From NCBI GenBank assembly GCA_963989245.1, contig OZ022349.1, positions 34,217,616-34,281,615 of the forward strand: DNA of 64,000 nt, read 5' to 3'. Source of the stretch: Nansenia antarctica (Eukaryota; Chordata; Actinopteri; Argentiniformes; Microstomatidae). The notes below the pieces were generated by a model. It had not been told where the DNA came from. It worked only from the letters and a program-made list of their open reading frames with translations, and searched no databases. Positions 1 to 13,158 of the stretch are shown piece after piece; positions within the stretch are counted from its first letter, which is position 1, and the number at the start of each line of letters is the position of its first letter. Position numbers and translations under genes: made by a program.

Positions 1-30
1 TTCCTCAGACGACTGTTTGTGATTGGCTGT
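1..30 (+). repeat. Representative 30-bp monomer (modules A+B)
   Basis: This first unit matches the consensus exactly. Positions 1-16 are module A and 17-30 are module B. The hexamer CTGTTT occurs at positions 13-18 and again across the boundary into the next unit (27-32). The array can therefore also be read as alternating 16-bp and 14-bp pieces that each begin with CTGTTT. Frequent variants elsewhere fall at position 1 (T to A), 3 (C to T), 5 (T to C), 6 (C to G), 10 (C to T), 12 (A to G), 13 (C to A) and 14 (T to A), all in module A. Confidence 0.97.
20..28 (-). promoter_or_regulatory. CCAAT box (representative of about 2,240 copies)
   Basis: The plus strand reads TGATTGGCT here, so the minus strand reads AGCCAATCA. 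That fits the NF-Y (CBF) preference of two purines before CCAAT and C/G then A/G after it. The site is in module B and so recurs in every 30-mer and every 14-mer. I noticed only about 16 units in which ATTGG is broken, for example GTGGTTGG near 32190, 33236 and 55213, GTGACTGG in the nine anchor copies, and GATTTTCTG near 56784 and 57486. The sequence match is direct observation; binding or promoter activity is not shown and no TATA box, initiator or gene lies nearby. Confidence 0.45.
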
Positions 31-150
31 TTCCTCAGACGACTGTTTGTTATTGGCTGTTTCCTCAGACGACTGTTTGTGATTGGCTGTTTCCTCAGAC
101 GACAGTTTGTGATTGGCTGTTTCCTCAGACGACTGTTTGTGATTGGCTGT

Positions 151-164
151 TTGTGATTGGCTGT
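151..164 (+). repeat. Representative lone 14-bp B module (200 copies)
   Basis: Here a complete 30-mer is followed by a second TTGTGATTGGCTGT before the next 30-mer begins. The unit equals the 30-mer minus its first 16 bases. Loss of 16 bp between two CTGTTT direct repeats, or duplication of the 14-bp CTGTTTGTGATTGG piece, would create it. I located 200 such units. The intervals between them are 14 plus a multiple of 30, except where a 29- or 23-bp unit intervenes. They range from 74 bp (33545 to 33619) to 944 bp (40031 to 40975 and 47051 to 47995). Each one brings two CCAAT boxes to 14 bp apart instead of 30. Confidence 0.95.
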
Positions 165-1046
165 ATCCTCAGACGACTGTTTGTGATTGGCTGTTTCCTC
201 AGACGACTGTTTGTGATTGGCTGTTTCCTCAGACGACTGTTTGTGATTGGCTGTTTCCTCAGACGACTGTTTGTGATTGGCTGTTTCCTCAGACGACTGT
301 TTGTGATTGGCTGTTTCCTCAGACGACTGTTTGTGATTGGCTGTTTCCTCAGACGACTGTTTGTGATTGGCTGTTTGTGATTGGCTGTATCCTCAGACGA
401 CTGTTTGTGATTGGCTGTTTCCTCAGACGACTGTTTGTGATTGGCTGTTTCCTCAGACGACTGTTTGTGATTGGCTGTTTCCTCAGACGACTGTTTGTGA
501 TTGGCTGTTTCCTCAGACGACTGTTTGTGATTGGCTGTTTCCTCAGACGACTGTTTGTGATTGGCTGTTTCCTCAGACGACTGTTTGTGATTGGCTGTTT
601 CCTCAGACGACAGTTTGTGATTGGCTGTTTCCTCAGACGACTGTTTGTGATTGGCTGTTTGTGATTGGCTGTTTCCTCAGACGACTGTTTGTGATTGGCT
701 GTTTCCTCAGACGACTGTTTGTGATTGGCTGTTTCCTCAGACGACTGTTTGTTATTGGCTGTTTCCTCAGACGACTGTTTGTGATTGGCTGTTTCCTCAG
801 ACGACTGTTTGTGATTGGCTGTTTCCTCAGACGACAGTTTGTGATTGGCTGTTTCCTCAGACGACTGTTTGTGATTGGCTGTTTGTGATTGGCTGTATCC
901 TCAGACGACTGTTTGTGATTGGCTGTTTCCTCAGACGACTGTTTGTGATTGGCTGTTTCCTCAGACGACTGTTTGTGATTGGCTGTTTCCTCAGACGACA
1001 GTTTGTGATTGGCTGTTTCCTCAGACGACTGTTTGTGATTGGCTGT

Positions 1047-4000
1047 TTGTGATTGGCTGTATCCTCAGACGACTGTTTGTGATTGGCTGTTTCCTCAGAC
1101 GACTGTTTGTGATTGGCTGTTTCCTCAGACGACTGTTTGTGATTGGCTGTTTCCTCAGACGACTGTTTGTGATTGGCTGTTTCCTGAGACGACTGTTTGT
1201 GATTGGCTGTTTCCTCAGACGACTGTTTGTGATTGGCTGTTTTCTCAGACGACTGTTTGTGATTGGCTGTTTCCTCAGACGACAGTTTGTGATTGGCTGT
1301 TTCCTCAGACGACTGTTTGTGATTGGCTGTTTGTGATTGGCTGTATCCTCAGACGACTGTTTGTGATTGGCTGTTTCCTCAGACGACTGTTTGTGATTGG
1401 CTGTTTCCTCAGACGACTGTTTGTGATTGGCTGTTTCCTCAGACGACTGTTTGTGATTGGCTGTTTCCTCAGACGACTGTTTGTGATTGGCTGTTTCCTC
1501 AGACGGCTGTTTGTGATTGGCTGTTTCCTCAGACGACTGTTTGTGATTGGCTGTTTCCTCAGACGACTGTTTGTGATTGGCTGTTTCCTCAGACGACTGT
1601 TTGTGATTGGCTGTTTCCTCAGACGACTGTTTGTGATTGGCTGTTTGTGATTGGCTGTATCCTCAGACGACTGTTTGTGATTGGCTGTTTCCTCAGACGA
1701 CTGTTTGTGATTGGCTGTTTCCTCAGACGACTGTTTGTGATTGGCTGTTTCCTCAGACGACTGTTTGTGATTGGCTGTTTCCTCAGACGACTGTTTGTGA
1801 TTGGCTGTTTCCTCAGACGACTGTTTGTGATTGGCTGTTTCCTCAGACGACTGTTTGTGATTGGCTGTTTCCTCAGACGACAGTTTGTGATTGGCTGTTT
1901 CCTCAGACGACTGTTTGTGATTGGCTGTTTGTGATTGGCTGTTTCCTCAGACGACTGTTTGTGATTGGCTGTTTCCTCAGACGACTGTTTGTGATTGGCT
2001 GTTTCCTCAGACGACTGTTTGTTATTGGCTGTTTCCTCAGACGACTGTTTGTGATTGGCTGTTTCCTCAGACGACTGTTTGTGATTGGCTGTTTCCTCAG
2101 ACGACAGTTTGTGATTGGCTGTTTCCTCAGACGACTGTTTGTGATTGGCTGTTTGTGATTGGCTGTATCCTCAGACGACTGTTTGTGATTGGCTGTTTCC
2201 TCAGACGACTGTTTGTGATTGGCTGTTTCCTCAGACGACTGTTTGTGATTGGCTGTTTCCTCAGACGACTGTTTGTGATTGGCTGTTTCCTCAGACGACT
2301 GTTTGTGATTGGCTGTTTCCTCAGACGACTGTTTGTGATTGGCTGTTTTCTCAGACGACTGTTTGTGATTGGCTGTTTCCTCAGACGACAGTTTGTGATT
2401 GGCTGTTTCCTCAGACGACTGTTTGTGATTGGCTGTTTCCTCAGACGACTGTTTGTGATTGGCTGTTTCCTCAGACGACTGTTTGTGATTGGCTGTTTCC
2501 TCAGACGACTGTTTGTGATTGGCTGTTTCCTCAGACGACAGTTTGTGATTGGCTGTTTCCTCAGACGACTGTTTGTGATTGGCTGTTTGTGATTGGCTGT
2601 TTCCTCAGACGACTGTTTGTGATTGGCTGTTTCCTCAGACGACTGTTTGTGATTGGCTGTTTCCTCAGACGACTGTTTGTGATTGGCTGTTTCCTCAGAC
2701 GACTGTTTGTGATTGGCTGTTTCCTCAGACGACTGTTTGTGATTGGCTGTTTACTCAGACGACTGTTTGTGATTGGCTGTTTCCTCAGACGACTGTTTGT
2801 GATTGGCTGTTTCCTCAGACGACTGTTTGTGATTGGCTGTTTCCTCAGACGACTGTTTGTGATTGGCTGTTTCCTCAGACGACTGTTTGTGATTGGCTGT
2901 TTCCTCAGACGACTGTTTGTGATTGGCTGTTTCCCCAGACGACAGTTTGTGATTGGCTGTTTCCTCAGACGACTGTTTGTGATTGGCTGTTTCCCCAGAC
3001 GACAGTTTGTGATTGGCTGTTTCCTCAGACGACTGTTTGTGATTGGCTGTTTCCTCAGACGACTGTTTGTGATTGGCTGTTTCCTCAGACGACTGTTTGT
3101 GATTGGCTGTTTCCTCAGACGACTGTTTGTGATTGGCTGTTTCCTCAGACGACTGTTTGTGATTGGCTGTTTCCTCAGACGACTGTTTGTGATTGGCTGT
3201 TTCCTCAGACGACAGTTTGTGATTGGCTGTTTCCTCAGACGACTGTTTGTGATTGGCTGTTTGTGATTGGCTGTTTCCTCAGACGACTGTTTGTGATTGG
3301 CTGTTTCCTCAGACGACTGTTTGTGATTGGCTGTTTCCTCAGACGACTGTTTGTGATTGGCTGTTTCCTCAGACGACTGTTTGTGATTGGCTGTTTCCTC
3401 AGACGACTGTTTGTGATTGGCTGTTTCCTCAGACGACTGTTTGTGATTGGCTGTTTCCTCAGACGACTGTTTGTGATTGGCTGTTTCCTCAGACGACTGT
3501 TTGTGATTGGCTGTTTCCTCAGACGACAGTTTGTGATTGGCTGTTTCCTCAGACGACTGTTTGTGATTGGCTGTTTGTGATTGGCTGTATCCTCAGACGA
3601 CTGTTTGTGATTGGCTGTTTCCTCAGACGACTGTTTGTGATTGGCTGTTTCCTCAGACGACTGTTTGTGATTGGCTGTTTCCTCAGACGACTGTTTGTGA
3701 TTGGCTGTTTCCTGAGACGACTGTTTGTGATTGGCTGTTTCCTCAGACGACTGTTTGTGATTGGCTGTTTTCTCAGACGACTGTTTGTGATTGGCTGTTT
3801 CCTCAGACGACAGTTTGTGATTGGCTGTTTCCTCAGACGACTGTTTGTGATTGGCTGTTTGTGATTGGCTGTATCCTCAGACGACTGTTTGTGATTGGCT
3901 GTTTCCTCAGACGACTGTTTGTGATTGGCTGTTTCCTCAGACGACTGTTTGTGATTGGCTGTTTCCTCAGACGACTGTTTGTGATTGGCTGTTTCCTCAG

Positions 4001-5338
4001 ACGACAGTTTGTGATTGGCTGTTTCCTCAGACGACTGTTTGTGATTGGCTGTTTGTGATTGGCTGTATCCTCAGACGACTGTTTGTGATTGGCTGTTTCC
4101 TCAGACGACTGTTTGTGATTGGCTGTTTCCTCAGACGACTGTTTGTGATTGGCTGTTTCCTCAGACGACTGTTTGTGATTGGCTGTTTCCTCAGACGACT
4201 GTTTGTGATTGGCTGTTTCCTCAGACGACTGTTTGTGATTGGCTGTTTTCTCAGACGACTGTTTGTGATTGGCTGTTTCCTCAGACGACAGTTTGTGATT
4301 GGCTGTTTCCTCAGACGACTGTTTGTGATTGGCTGTTTCCTCAGACGACTGTTTGTGATTGGCTGTTTCCTCAGACGACTGTTTGTGATTGGCTGTTTCC
4401 TCAGACGACTGTTTGTGATTGGCTGTTTCCTCAGACGACAGTTTGTGATTGGCTGTTTCCTCAGACGACTGTTTGTGATTGGCTGTTTGTGATTGGCTGT
4501 TTCCTCAGACGACTGTTTGTGATTGGCTGTTTCCTCAGACGACTGTTTGTGATTGGCTGTTTCCTCAGACGACTGTTTGTGATTGGCTGTTTCCTCAGAC
4601 GACTGTTTGTGATTGGCTGTTTCCTCAGACGACTGTTTGTGATTGGCTGTTTCCTCAGACGACAGTTTGTGATTGGCTGTTTCCTCAGACGACTGTTTGT
4701 GATTGGCTGTTTGTGATTGGCTGTATCCTCAGACGACTGTTTGTGATTGGCTGTTTCCTCAGACGACTGTTTGTGATTGGCTGTTTCCTCAGACGACTGT
4801 TTGTGATTGGCTGTTTCCTCAGACGACTGTTTGTGATTGGCTGTTTCCTCAGACGACTGTTTGTGATTGGCTGTTTCCTCAGACGACTGTTTGTGATTGG
4901 CTGTTTTCTCAGACGACTGTTTGTGATTGGCTGTTTCCTCAGACGACAGTTTGTGATTGGCTGTTTCCTCAGACGACTGTTTGTGATTGGCTGTTTGTGA
5001 TTGGCTGTATCCTCAGACGACTGTTTGTGATTGGCTGTTTCCTCAGACGACTGTTTGTGATTGGCTGTTTCCTCAGACGACTGTTTGTGATTGGCTGTTT
5101 CCTCAGACGACTGTTTGTGATTGGCTGTTTCCTCAGACGACTGTTTGTGATTGGCTGTTTCCTCAGACGGCTGTTTGTGATTGGCTGTTTCCTCAGACGA
5201 CTGTTTGTGATTGGCTGTTTCCTCAGACGACTGTTTGTGATTGGCTGTTTCCTCAGACGACTGTTTGTGATTGGCTGTTTCCTCAGACGACTGTTTGTGA
5301 TTGGCTGTTTCCTCAGACGACTGTTTGTGATTGGCTGT
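1047..5338 (+). repeat. Higher-order repeat alpha, copy 1 (4,292 bp)
   Basis: Thirteen blocks of 9, 10, 9, 7, 14, 22, 10, 9, 6, 14, 7, 9 and 11 full units, each preceded by a lone 14-mer: 137 units plus 13 x 14 bp makes 4,292 bp. The next 4,292 bp repeat the same block order and the same internal variants. Markers inside include a CCTGAG unit near 1184, TTTCTC units, a TTACTC unit at 2751, and two CCCCAG units about 60 bp apart near 2934 and 2994. The boundary is set at a 14-mer by convention; the true duplication breakpoint may lie a few units away. Confidence 0.9.
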
Positions 5339-8300
5339 TTGTGATTGGCTGTATCCTCAGACGACTGTTTGTGATTGGCTGTTTCCTCAGACGACTGTTT
5401 GTGATTGGCTGTTTCCTCAGACGACTGTTTGTGATTGGCTGTTTCCTCAGACGACTGTTTGTGATTGGCTGTTTCCTGAGACGACTGTTTGTGATTGGCT
5501 GTTTCCTCAGACGACTGTTTGTGATTGGCTGTTTTCTCAGACGACTGTTTGTGATTGGCTGTTTCCTCAGACGACAGTTTGTGATTGGCTGTTTCCTCAG
5601 ACGACTGTTTGTGATTGGCTGTTTGTGATTGGCTGTATCCTCAGACGACTGTTTGTGATTGGCTGTTTCCTCAGACGACTGTTTGTGATTGGCTGTTTCC
5701 TCAGACGACTGTTTGTGATTGGCTGTTTCCTCAGACGACTGTTTGTGATTGGCTGTTTCCTCAGACGACTGTTTGTGATTGGCTGTTTCCTCAGACGGCT
5801 GTTTGTGATTGGCTGTTTCCTCAGACGACTGTTTGTGATTGGCTGTTTCCTCAGACGACTGTTTGTGATTGGCTGTTTCCTCAGACGACTGTTTGTGATT
5901 GGCTGTTTCCTCAGACGACTGTTTGTGATTGGCTGTTTGTGATTGGCTGTATCCTCAGACGACTGTTTGTGATTGGCTGTTTCCTCAGACGACTGTTTGT
6001 GATTGGCTGTTTCCTCAGACGACTGTTTGTGATTGGCTGTTTCCTCAGACGACTGTTTGTGATTGGCTGTTTCCTCAGACGACTGTTTGTGATTGGCTGT
6101 TTCCTCAGACGACTGTTTGTGATTGGCTGTTTCCTCAGACGACTGTTTGTGATTGGCTGTTTCCTCAGACGACAGTTTGTGATTGGCTGTTTCCTCAGAC
6201 GACTGTTTGTGATTGGCTGTTTGTGATTGGCTGTTTCCTCAGACGACTGTTTGTGATTGGCTGTTTCCTCAGACGACTGTTTGTGATTGGCTGTTTCCTC
6301 AGACGACTGTTTGTTATTGGCTGTTTCCTCAGACGACTGTTTGTGATTGGCTGTTTCCTCAGACGACTGTTTGTGATTGGCTGTTTCCTCAGACGACAGT
6401 TTGTGATTGGCTGTTTCCTCAGACGACTGTTTGTGATTGGCTGTTTGTGATTGGCTGTATCCTCAGACGACTGTTTGTGATTGGCTGTTTCCTCAGACGA
6501 CTGTTTGTGATTGGCTGTTTCCTCAGACGACTGTTTGTGATTGGCTGTTTCCTCAGACGACTGTTTGTGATTGGCTGTTTCCTCAGACGACTGTTTGTGA
6601 TTGGCTGTTTCCTCAGACGACTGTTTGTGATTGGCTGTTTTCTCAGACGACTGTTTGTGATTGGCTGTTTCCTCAGACGACAGTTTGTGATTGGCTGTTT
6701 CCTCAGACGACTGTTTGTGATTGGCTGTTTCCTCAGACGACTGTTTGTGATTGGCTGTTTCCTCAGACGACTGTTTGTGATTGGCTGTTTCCTCAGACGA
6801 CTGTTTGTGATTGGCTGTTTCCTCAGACGACAGTTTGTGATTGGCTGTTTCCTCAGACGACTGTTTGTGATTGGCTGTTTGTGATTGGCTGTTTCCTCAG
6901 ACGACTGTTTGTGATTGGCTGTTTCCTCAGACGACTGTTTGTGATTGGCTGTTTCCTCAGACGACTGTTTGTGATTGGCTGTTTCCTCAGACGACTGTTT
7001 GTGATTGGCTGTTTCCTCAGACGACTGTTTGTGATTGGCTGTTTACTCAGACGACTGTTTGTGATTGGCTGTTTCCTCAGACGACTGTTTGTGATTGGCT
7101 GTTTCCTCAGACGACTGTTTGTGATTGGCTGTTTCCTCAGACGACTGTTTGTGATTGGCTGTTTCCTCAGACGACTGTTTGTGATTGGCTGTTTCCTCAG
7201 ACGACTGTTTGTGATTGGCTGTTTCCCCAGACGACAGTTTGTGATTGGCTGTTTCCTCAGACGACTGTTTGTGATTGGCTGTTTCCCCAGACGACAGTTT
7301 GTGATTGGCTGTTTCCTCAGACGACTGTTTGTGATTGGCTGTTTCCTCAGACGACTGTTTGTGATTGGCTGTTTCCTCAGACGACTGTTTGTGATTGGCT
7401 GTTTCCTCAGACGACTGTTTGTGATTGGCTGTTTCCTCAGACGACTGTTTGTGATTGGCTGTTTCCTCAGACGACTGTTTGTGATTGGCTGTTTCCTCAG
7501 ACGACAGTTTGTGATTGGCTGTTTCCTCAGACGACTGTTTGTGATTGGCTGTTTGTGATTGGCTGTTTCCTCAGACGACTGTTTGTGATTGGCTGTTTCC
7601 TCAGACGACTGTTTGTGATTGGCTGTTTCCTCAGACGACTGTTTGTGATTGGCTGTTTCCTCAGACGACTGTTTGTGATTGGCTGTTTCCTCAGACGACT
7701 GTTTGTGATTGGCTGTTTCCTCAGACGACTGTTTGTGATTGGCTGTTTCCTCAGACGACTGTTTGTGATTGGCTGTTTCCTCAGACGACTGTTTGTGATT
7801 GGCTGTTTCCTCAGACGACAGTTTGTGATTGGCTGTTTCCTCAGACGACTGTTTGTGATTGGCTGTTTGTGATTGGCTGTATCCTCAGACGACTGTTTGT
7901 GATTGGCTGTTTCCTCAGACGACTGTTTGTGATTGGCTGTTTCCTCAGACGACTGTTTGTGATTGGCTGTTTCCTCAGACGACTGTTTGTGATTGGCTGT
8001 TTCCTGAGACGACTGTTTGTGATTGGCTGTTTCCTCAGACGACTGTTTGTGATTGGCTGTTTTCTCAGACGACTGTTTGTGATTGGCTGTTTCCTCAGAC
8101 GACAGTTTGTGATTGGCTGTTTCCTCAGACGACTGTTTGTGATTGGCTGTTTGTGATTGGCTGTATCCTCAGACGACTGTTTGTGATTGGCTGTTTCCTC
8201 AGACGACTGTTTGTGATTGGCTGTTTCCTCAGACGACTGTTTGTGATTGGCTGTTTCCTCAGACGACTGTTTGTGATTGGCTGTTTCCTCAGACGACAGT

Positions 8301-9630
8301 TTGTGATTGGCTGTTTCCTCAGACGACTGTTTGTGATTGGCTGTTTGTGATTGGCTGTATCCTCAGACGACTGTTTGTGATTGGCTGTTTCCTCAGACGA
8401 CTGTTTGTGATTGGCTGTTTCCTCAGACGACTGTTTGTGATTGGCTGTTTCCTCAGACGACTGTTTGTGATTGGCTGTTTCCTCAGACGACTGTTTGTGA
8501 TTGGCTGTTTCCTCAGACGACTGTTTGTGATTGGCTGTTTTCTCAGACGACTGTTTGTGATTGGCTGTTTCCTCAGACGACAGTTTGTGATTGGCTGTTT
8601 CCTCAGACGACTGTTTGTGATTGGCTGTTTCCTCAGACGACTGTTTGTGATTGGCTGTTTCCTCAGACGACTGTTTGTGATTGGCTGTTTCCTCAGACGA
8701 CTGTTTGTGATTGGCTGTTTCCTCAGACGACAGTTTGTGATTGGCTGTTTCCTCAGACGACTGTTTGTGATTGGCTGTTTGTGATTGGCTGTTTCCTCAG
8801 ACGACTGTTTGTGATTGGCTGTTTCCTCAGACGACTGTTTGTGATTGGCTGTTTCCTCAGACGACTGTTTGTGATTGGCTGTTTCCTCAGACGACTGTTT
8901 GTGATTGGCTGTTTCCTCAGACGACTGTTTGTGATTGGCTGTTTCCTCAGACGACAGTTTGTGATTGGCTGTTTCCTCAGACGACTGTTTGTGATTGGCT
9001 GTTTGTGATTGGCTGTATCCTCAGACGACTGTTTGTGATTGGCTGTTTCCTCAGACGACTGTTTGTGATTGGCTGTTTCCTCAGACGACTGTTTGTGATT
9101 GGCTGTTTCCTCAGACGACTGTTTGTGATTGGCTGTTTCCTCAGACGACTGTTTGTGATTGGCTGTTTCCTCAGACGACTGTTTGTGATTGGCTGTTTTC
9201 TCAGACGACTGTTTGTGATTGGCTGTTTCCTCAGACGACAGTTTGTGATTGGCTGTTTCCTCAGACGACTGTTTGTGATTGGCTGTTTGTGATTGGCTGT
9301 ATCCTCAGACGACTGTTTGTGATTGGCTGTTTCCTCAGACGACTGTTTGTGATTGGCTGTTTCCTCAGACGACTGTTTGTGATTGGCTGTTTCCTCAGAC
9401 GACTGTTTGTGATTGGCTGTTTCCTCAGACGACTGTTTGTGATTGGCTGTTTCCTCAGACGGCTGTTTGTGATTGGCTGTTTCCTCAGACGACTGTTTGT
9501 GATTGGCTGTTTCCTCAGACGACTGTTTGTGATTGGCTGTTTCCTCAGACGACTGTTTGTGATTGGCTGTTTCCTCAGACGACTGTTTGTGATTGGCTGT
9601 TTCCTCAGACGACTGTTTGTGATTGGCTGT
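5339..9630 (+). repeat. Higher-order repeat alpha, copy 2 (4,292 bp)
   Basis: It has the same thirteen-block barcode as the preceding copy (9, 10, 9, 7, 14, 22, 10, 9, 6, 14, 7, 9, 11 units) at a constant offset of 4,292 bp. Marker variants recur in register: CCTGAG near 5476, GTTATT near 6313, TTACTC near 7043, and paired CCCCAG units near 7226 and 7286. I found no difference between the copies at the places I compared, which suggests a very recent tandem duplication or active gene conversion, or an assembly duplication. Confidence 0.9.
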
Positions 9631-11708
9631 TTGTGATTGGCTGTATCCTCAGACGACTGTTTGTGATTGGCTGTTTCCTCAGACGACTGTTTGTGATTGG
9701 CTGTTTCCTCAGACGACTGTTTGTGATTGGCTGTTTCCTCAGACGACTGTTTGTGATTGGCTGTTTCCTCAGACGACTGTTTGTGATTGGCTGTTTCCTC
9801 AGACGACTGTTTGTGATTGGCTGTTTTCTCAGACGACTGTTTGTGATTGGCTGTTTCCTCAGACGACAGTTTGTGATTGGCTGTTTCCTCAGACGACTGT
9901 TTGTGATTGGCTGTTTGTGATTGGCTGTATCCTCAGACGACTGTTTGTGATTGGCTGTTTCCTCAGACGACTGTTTGTGATTGTCTGTTTCCTCAGACGA
10001 CAGTGTGTGATTGGCTGTTTTCTCAGACGACTGTTTGTGATTGGCTGTTTCCTCAGACGGCTGTTTGTGATTGGCTGTTTACTCAGACGACTGTTTGTGA
10101 TTGGCTGTTTCCTCAGACGACTGTTTGTGATTGGCTGTTTCCTCAGACGACTGTTTGTGATTGGCTGTTTCCTCAGACGACTGTTTGTGATTGGCTGTTT
10201 CCTCAGACGACTGTTTGTGATTGGCTGTTTCCTCAGACGACTGTTTGTGATTGGCTGTTTCCCCAGATGACAGTTTGTGATTGGCTGTTTCCTCAGACGA
10301 CTGTTTGTGATTGGCTGTTTCCCCAGACGACAGTTTGTGATTGGCTGTTTCCTCAGACGACTGTTTGTGATTGGCTGTTTCCTCAGACGACTGTTTGTGA
10401 TTGGCTGTTTCCTCAGACGACTGTTTGTGATTGGCTGTTTCCTCAGACGACTGTTTGTGATTGGCTGTTTCCTCAGACGACTGTTTGTGATTGGCTGTTT
10501 CCTCAGACGACTGTTTGTGATTGGCTGTTTCCTCAGACGACAGTTTGTGATTGGCTGTTTCCTCAGACGACTGTTTGTGATTGGCTGTTTGTGATTGGCT
10601 GTTTCCTCAGACGACTGTTTGTGATTGGCTGTTTCCTCAGACGACTGTTTGTGATTGGCTGTTTCCTCAGACGACTGTTTGTGATTGGCTGTTTCCTCAG
10701 ACGACTGTTTGTGATTGGCTGTTTCCTCAGACGACTGTTTGTGATTGGCTGTTTCCTCAGACGACAGTTTGTGATTGGCTGTTTCCTCAGACGACTGTTT
10801 GTGATTGGCTGTTTGTGATTGGCTGTATCCTCAGACGACTGTTTGTGATTGGCTGTTTCCTCAGACGACTGTTTGTGATTGGCTGTTTCCTCAGACGACT
10901 GTTTGTGATTGGCTGTTTCCTCAGACGACTGTTTGTGATTGGCTGTTTCCTGAGACGACTGTTTGTGATTGGCTGTTTCCTCAGACGACTGTTTGTGATT
11001 GGCTGTTTTCTCAGACGACTGTTTGTGATTGGCTGTTTCCTCAGACGACAGTTTGTGATTGGCTGTTTCCTCAGACGACTGTTTGTGATTGGCTGTTTGT
11101 GATTGGCTGTATCCTCAGACGACTGTTTGTGATTGGCTGTTTCCTCAGACGACTGTTTGTGATTGGCTGTTTCCTCAGACGACTGTTTGTGATTGGCTGT
11201 TTCCTCAGACGACTGTTTGTGATTGGCTGTTTCCTCAGACGACTGTTTGTGATTGGCTGTTTCCTCAGACGGCTGTTTGTTATTGGCTGTTTGTGATTGG
11301 CTGTTTCCTCAGACGACTGTTTGTGATTGGCTGTTTCCTCAGACGACTGTTTGTGATTGGCTGTTTCCTCAGACGACTGTTTGTGATTGGCTGTTTCCTC
11401 AGACGACTGTTTGTGATTGGCTGTTTCCTCAGACGACTGTTTGTGATTGGCTGTTTGTGATTGGCTGTATCCTCAGACGACTGTTTGTGATTGGCTGTTT
11501 CCTCAGACGACTGTTTGTGATTGGCTGTTTCCTCAGACGACTGTTTGTGATTGGCTGTTTCCTCAGACGACTGTTTGTGATTGGCTGTTTCCTCAGACGA
11601 CTGTTTGTGATTGGCTGTTTTCTCAGACGACTGTTTGTGATTGGCTGTTTCCTCAGACGACAGTTTGTGATTGGCTGTTTCCTCAGACGACTGTTTGTTA
11701 TTGGCTGT
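9631..11708 (+). repeat. Mosaic array segment (blocks 9,22,7,9,6,5,8)
   Basis: The start resembles the end of the alpha repeat but then diverges. The 22-unit block at 9915-10588 carries TTACTC at 10081 and paired CCCCAG units near 10261 and 10321, so it is a relative of the 22-unit blocks at 2587 and 6879. It also carries private changes: ATTGT for ATTGG at 9984, CAGTGTGTG near 10001, and a CCCCAGATGA unit at 10261. The region from 9915 to about 11000 reappears at offset 5,142 (15057 onward) without the first and third of these changes. Confidence 0.85.
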
Positions 11709-13158
11709 TTGTGATTGGCTGTTTCCTCAGACGACTGTTTGTGATTGGCTGTTTCCTCAGACGACTGTTTGTGATTGGCTGTTTCCTCAGACGACTGTTT
11801 GTGATTGGCTGTTTCCTCAGACGACTGTTTGTGATTGGCTGTTTCCTCAGACGACTGTTTGTGATTGGCTGTTTCCTCAGACGACTGTTTGTGATTGGCT
11901 GTTTGTGATTGGCTGTATCCTCAGACGACTGTTTGTGATTGGCTGTTTCCTCAGACGACTGTTTGTGATTGGCTGTTTCCTCAGACGACTGTTTGTGATT
12001 GGCTGTTTCCTCAGACGACTGTTTGTGATTGGCTGTTTCCTCAGACGACTGTTTGTGATTGGCTGTTTCCTCAGACGACTGTTTGTGATTGGCTGTTTTC
12101 TCAGACGACTGTTTGTGATTGGCTGTTTCCTCAGACGACAGTTTGTGATTGGCTGTTTCCTCAGACGACTGTTTGTTATTGGCTGTTTGTGATTGGCTGT
12201 ATCCTCAGACGACTGTTTGTGATTGGCTGTTTCCTCAGACGACTGTTTGTGATTGGCTGTTTCCTCAGACGACTGTTTGTGATTGGCTGTTTCCTCAGAC
12301 GACTGTTTGTGATTGGCTGTTTCCTCAGACGACTGTTTGTGATTGGCTGTTTCCTCAGACGACTGTTTGTGATTGGCTGTTTTCTCAGACGACTGTTTGT
12401 GATTGGCTGTTTCCTCAGACGACTGTTTGTGATTGGCTGTTTCCTCAGACGACTGTTTGTGATTGGCTGTTTCCTCAGACGACTGTTTGTGATTGGCTCT
12501 TTCCTCAGACGACAGTTTGTGATTGGCTGTTTCCTCAGATGACTGTTTGTGATTGGCTGTTTGTGATTGGCTGTATCCTCAGACGACTGTTTGTGATTGG
12601 CTGTTTCCTCAGACGACTGTTTGTGATTGGCTGTTTCCTCAGACGACAGTTTGTGATTGGCTGTTTCCTCAGACGACTGTTTGTGATTGGCTGTTTCCTC
12701 AGACGGCTGTTTGTGATTGGCTGTTTCCTCAGACGACTGTTTGTGATTGGCTGTTTCCTCAGACGACTGTTTGTGATTGGCTGTTTCCTCAGACGACTGT
12801 TTGTGATTGGCTGTTTCCTCAGACGACTGTTTGTGATTGGCTGTTTCCTCAGACGACTGTTTGTGATTGGCTGTTTGTGATTGGCTGTATCCTCAGACGA
12901 CTGTTTGTGATTGGCTGTTTCCTCAGACGACTGTTTGTGATTGGCTGTTTCCTCAGACGACTGTTTGTGATTGGCTGTTTCCTCAGACGACTGTTTGTGA
13001 TTGGCTGTTTCCTCAGACGACTGTTTGTGATTGGCTGTTTCCTCAGACGACTGTTTGTGATTGGCTGTTTTCTCAGACGACTGTTTGTGATTGGCTGTTT
13101 CCTCAGACGACAGTTTGTGATTGGCTGTTTCCTCAGACGACTGTTTGTTATTGGCTGT
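11709..13158 (+). repeat. Higher-order repeat beta, copy 1 (1,450 bp)
   Basis: Blocks of 6, 9, 12, 10 and 9 full units, each preceded by a lone 14-mer. The immediately following 1,390 bp repeat this order with two units fewer in the second block. Markers are GTTATT units just before the 14-mers (near 11699, 12178 and 13149), a GGCTCTTTCC unit near 12498 and a CAGATGACTG unit near 12537. Confidence 0.85.

Larger units (their letters stand above)
1..1046 (+). repeat. Left-edge array segment (blocks of 5+,7,9,7,5 units)
   Basis: This is the end of a block cut by the window edge, then blocks of 7, 9, 7 and 5 full units separated by lone 14-mers at 151, 375, 659, 883 and 1047. The 9-7 pair starting at 375 matches the pair starting at 1645 (and at 5937) in unit number and variants, including a GTGATT to GTTATT unit near 753 that recurs near 2023 and 6313. 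Most 14-mers here are followed by a unit starting ATCC and preceded by a unit with CAG in place of CTG. Nothing other than repeat is present. Confidence 0.9.

Noticed and set aside
1047..9630. Calling the 4,292-bp pair an assembly artefact
   Set aside because: It cannot be decided from the sequence. Neighbouring copies elsewhere carry private variants, so the assembly resolves at least some copies; read evidence is needed.
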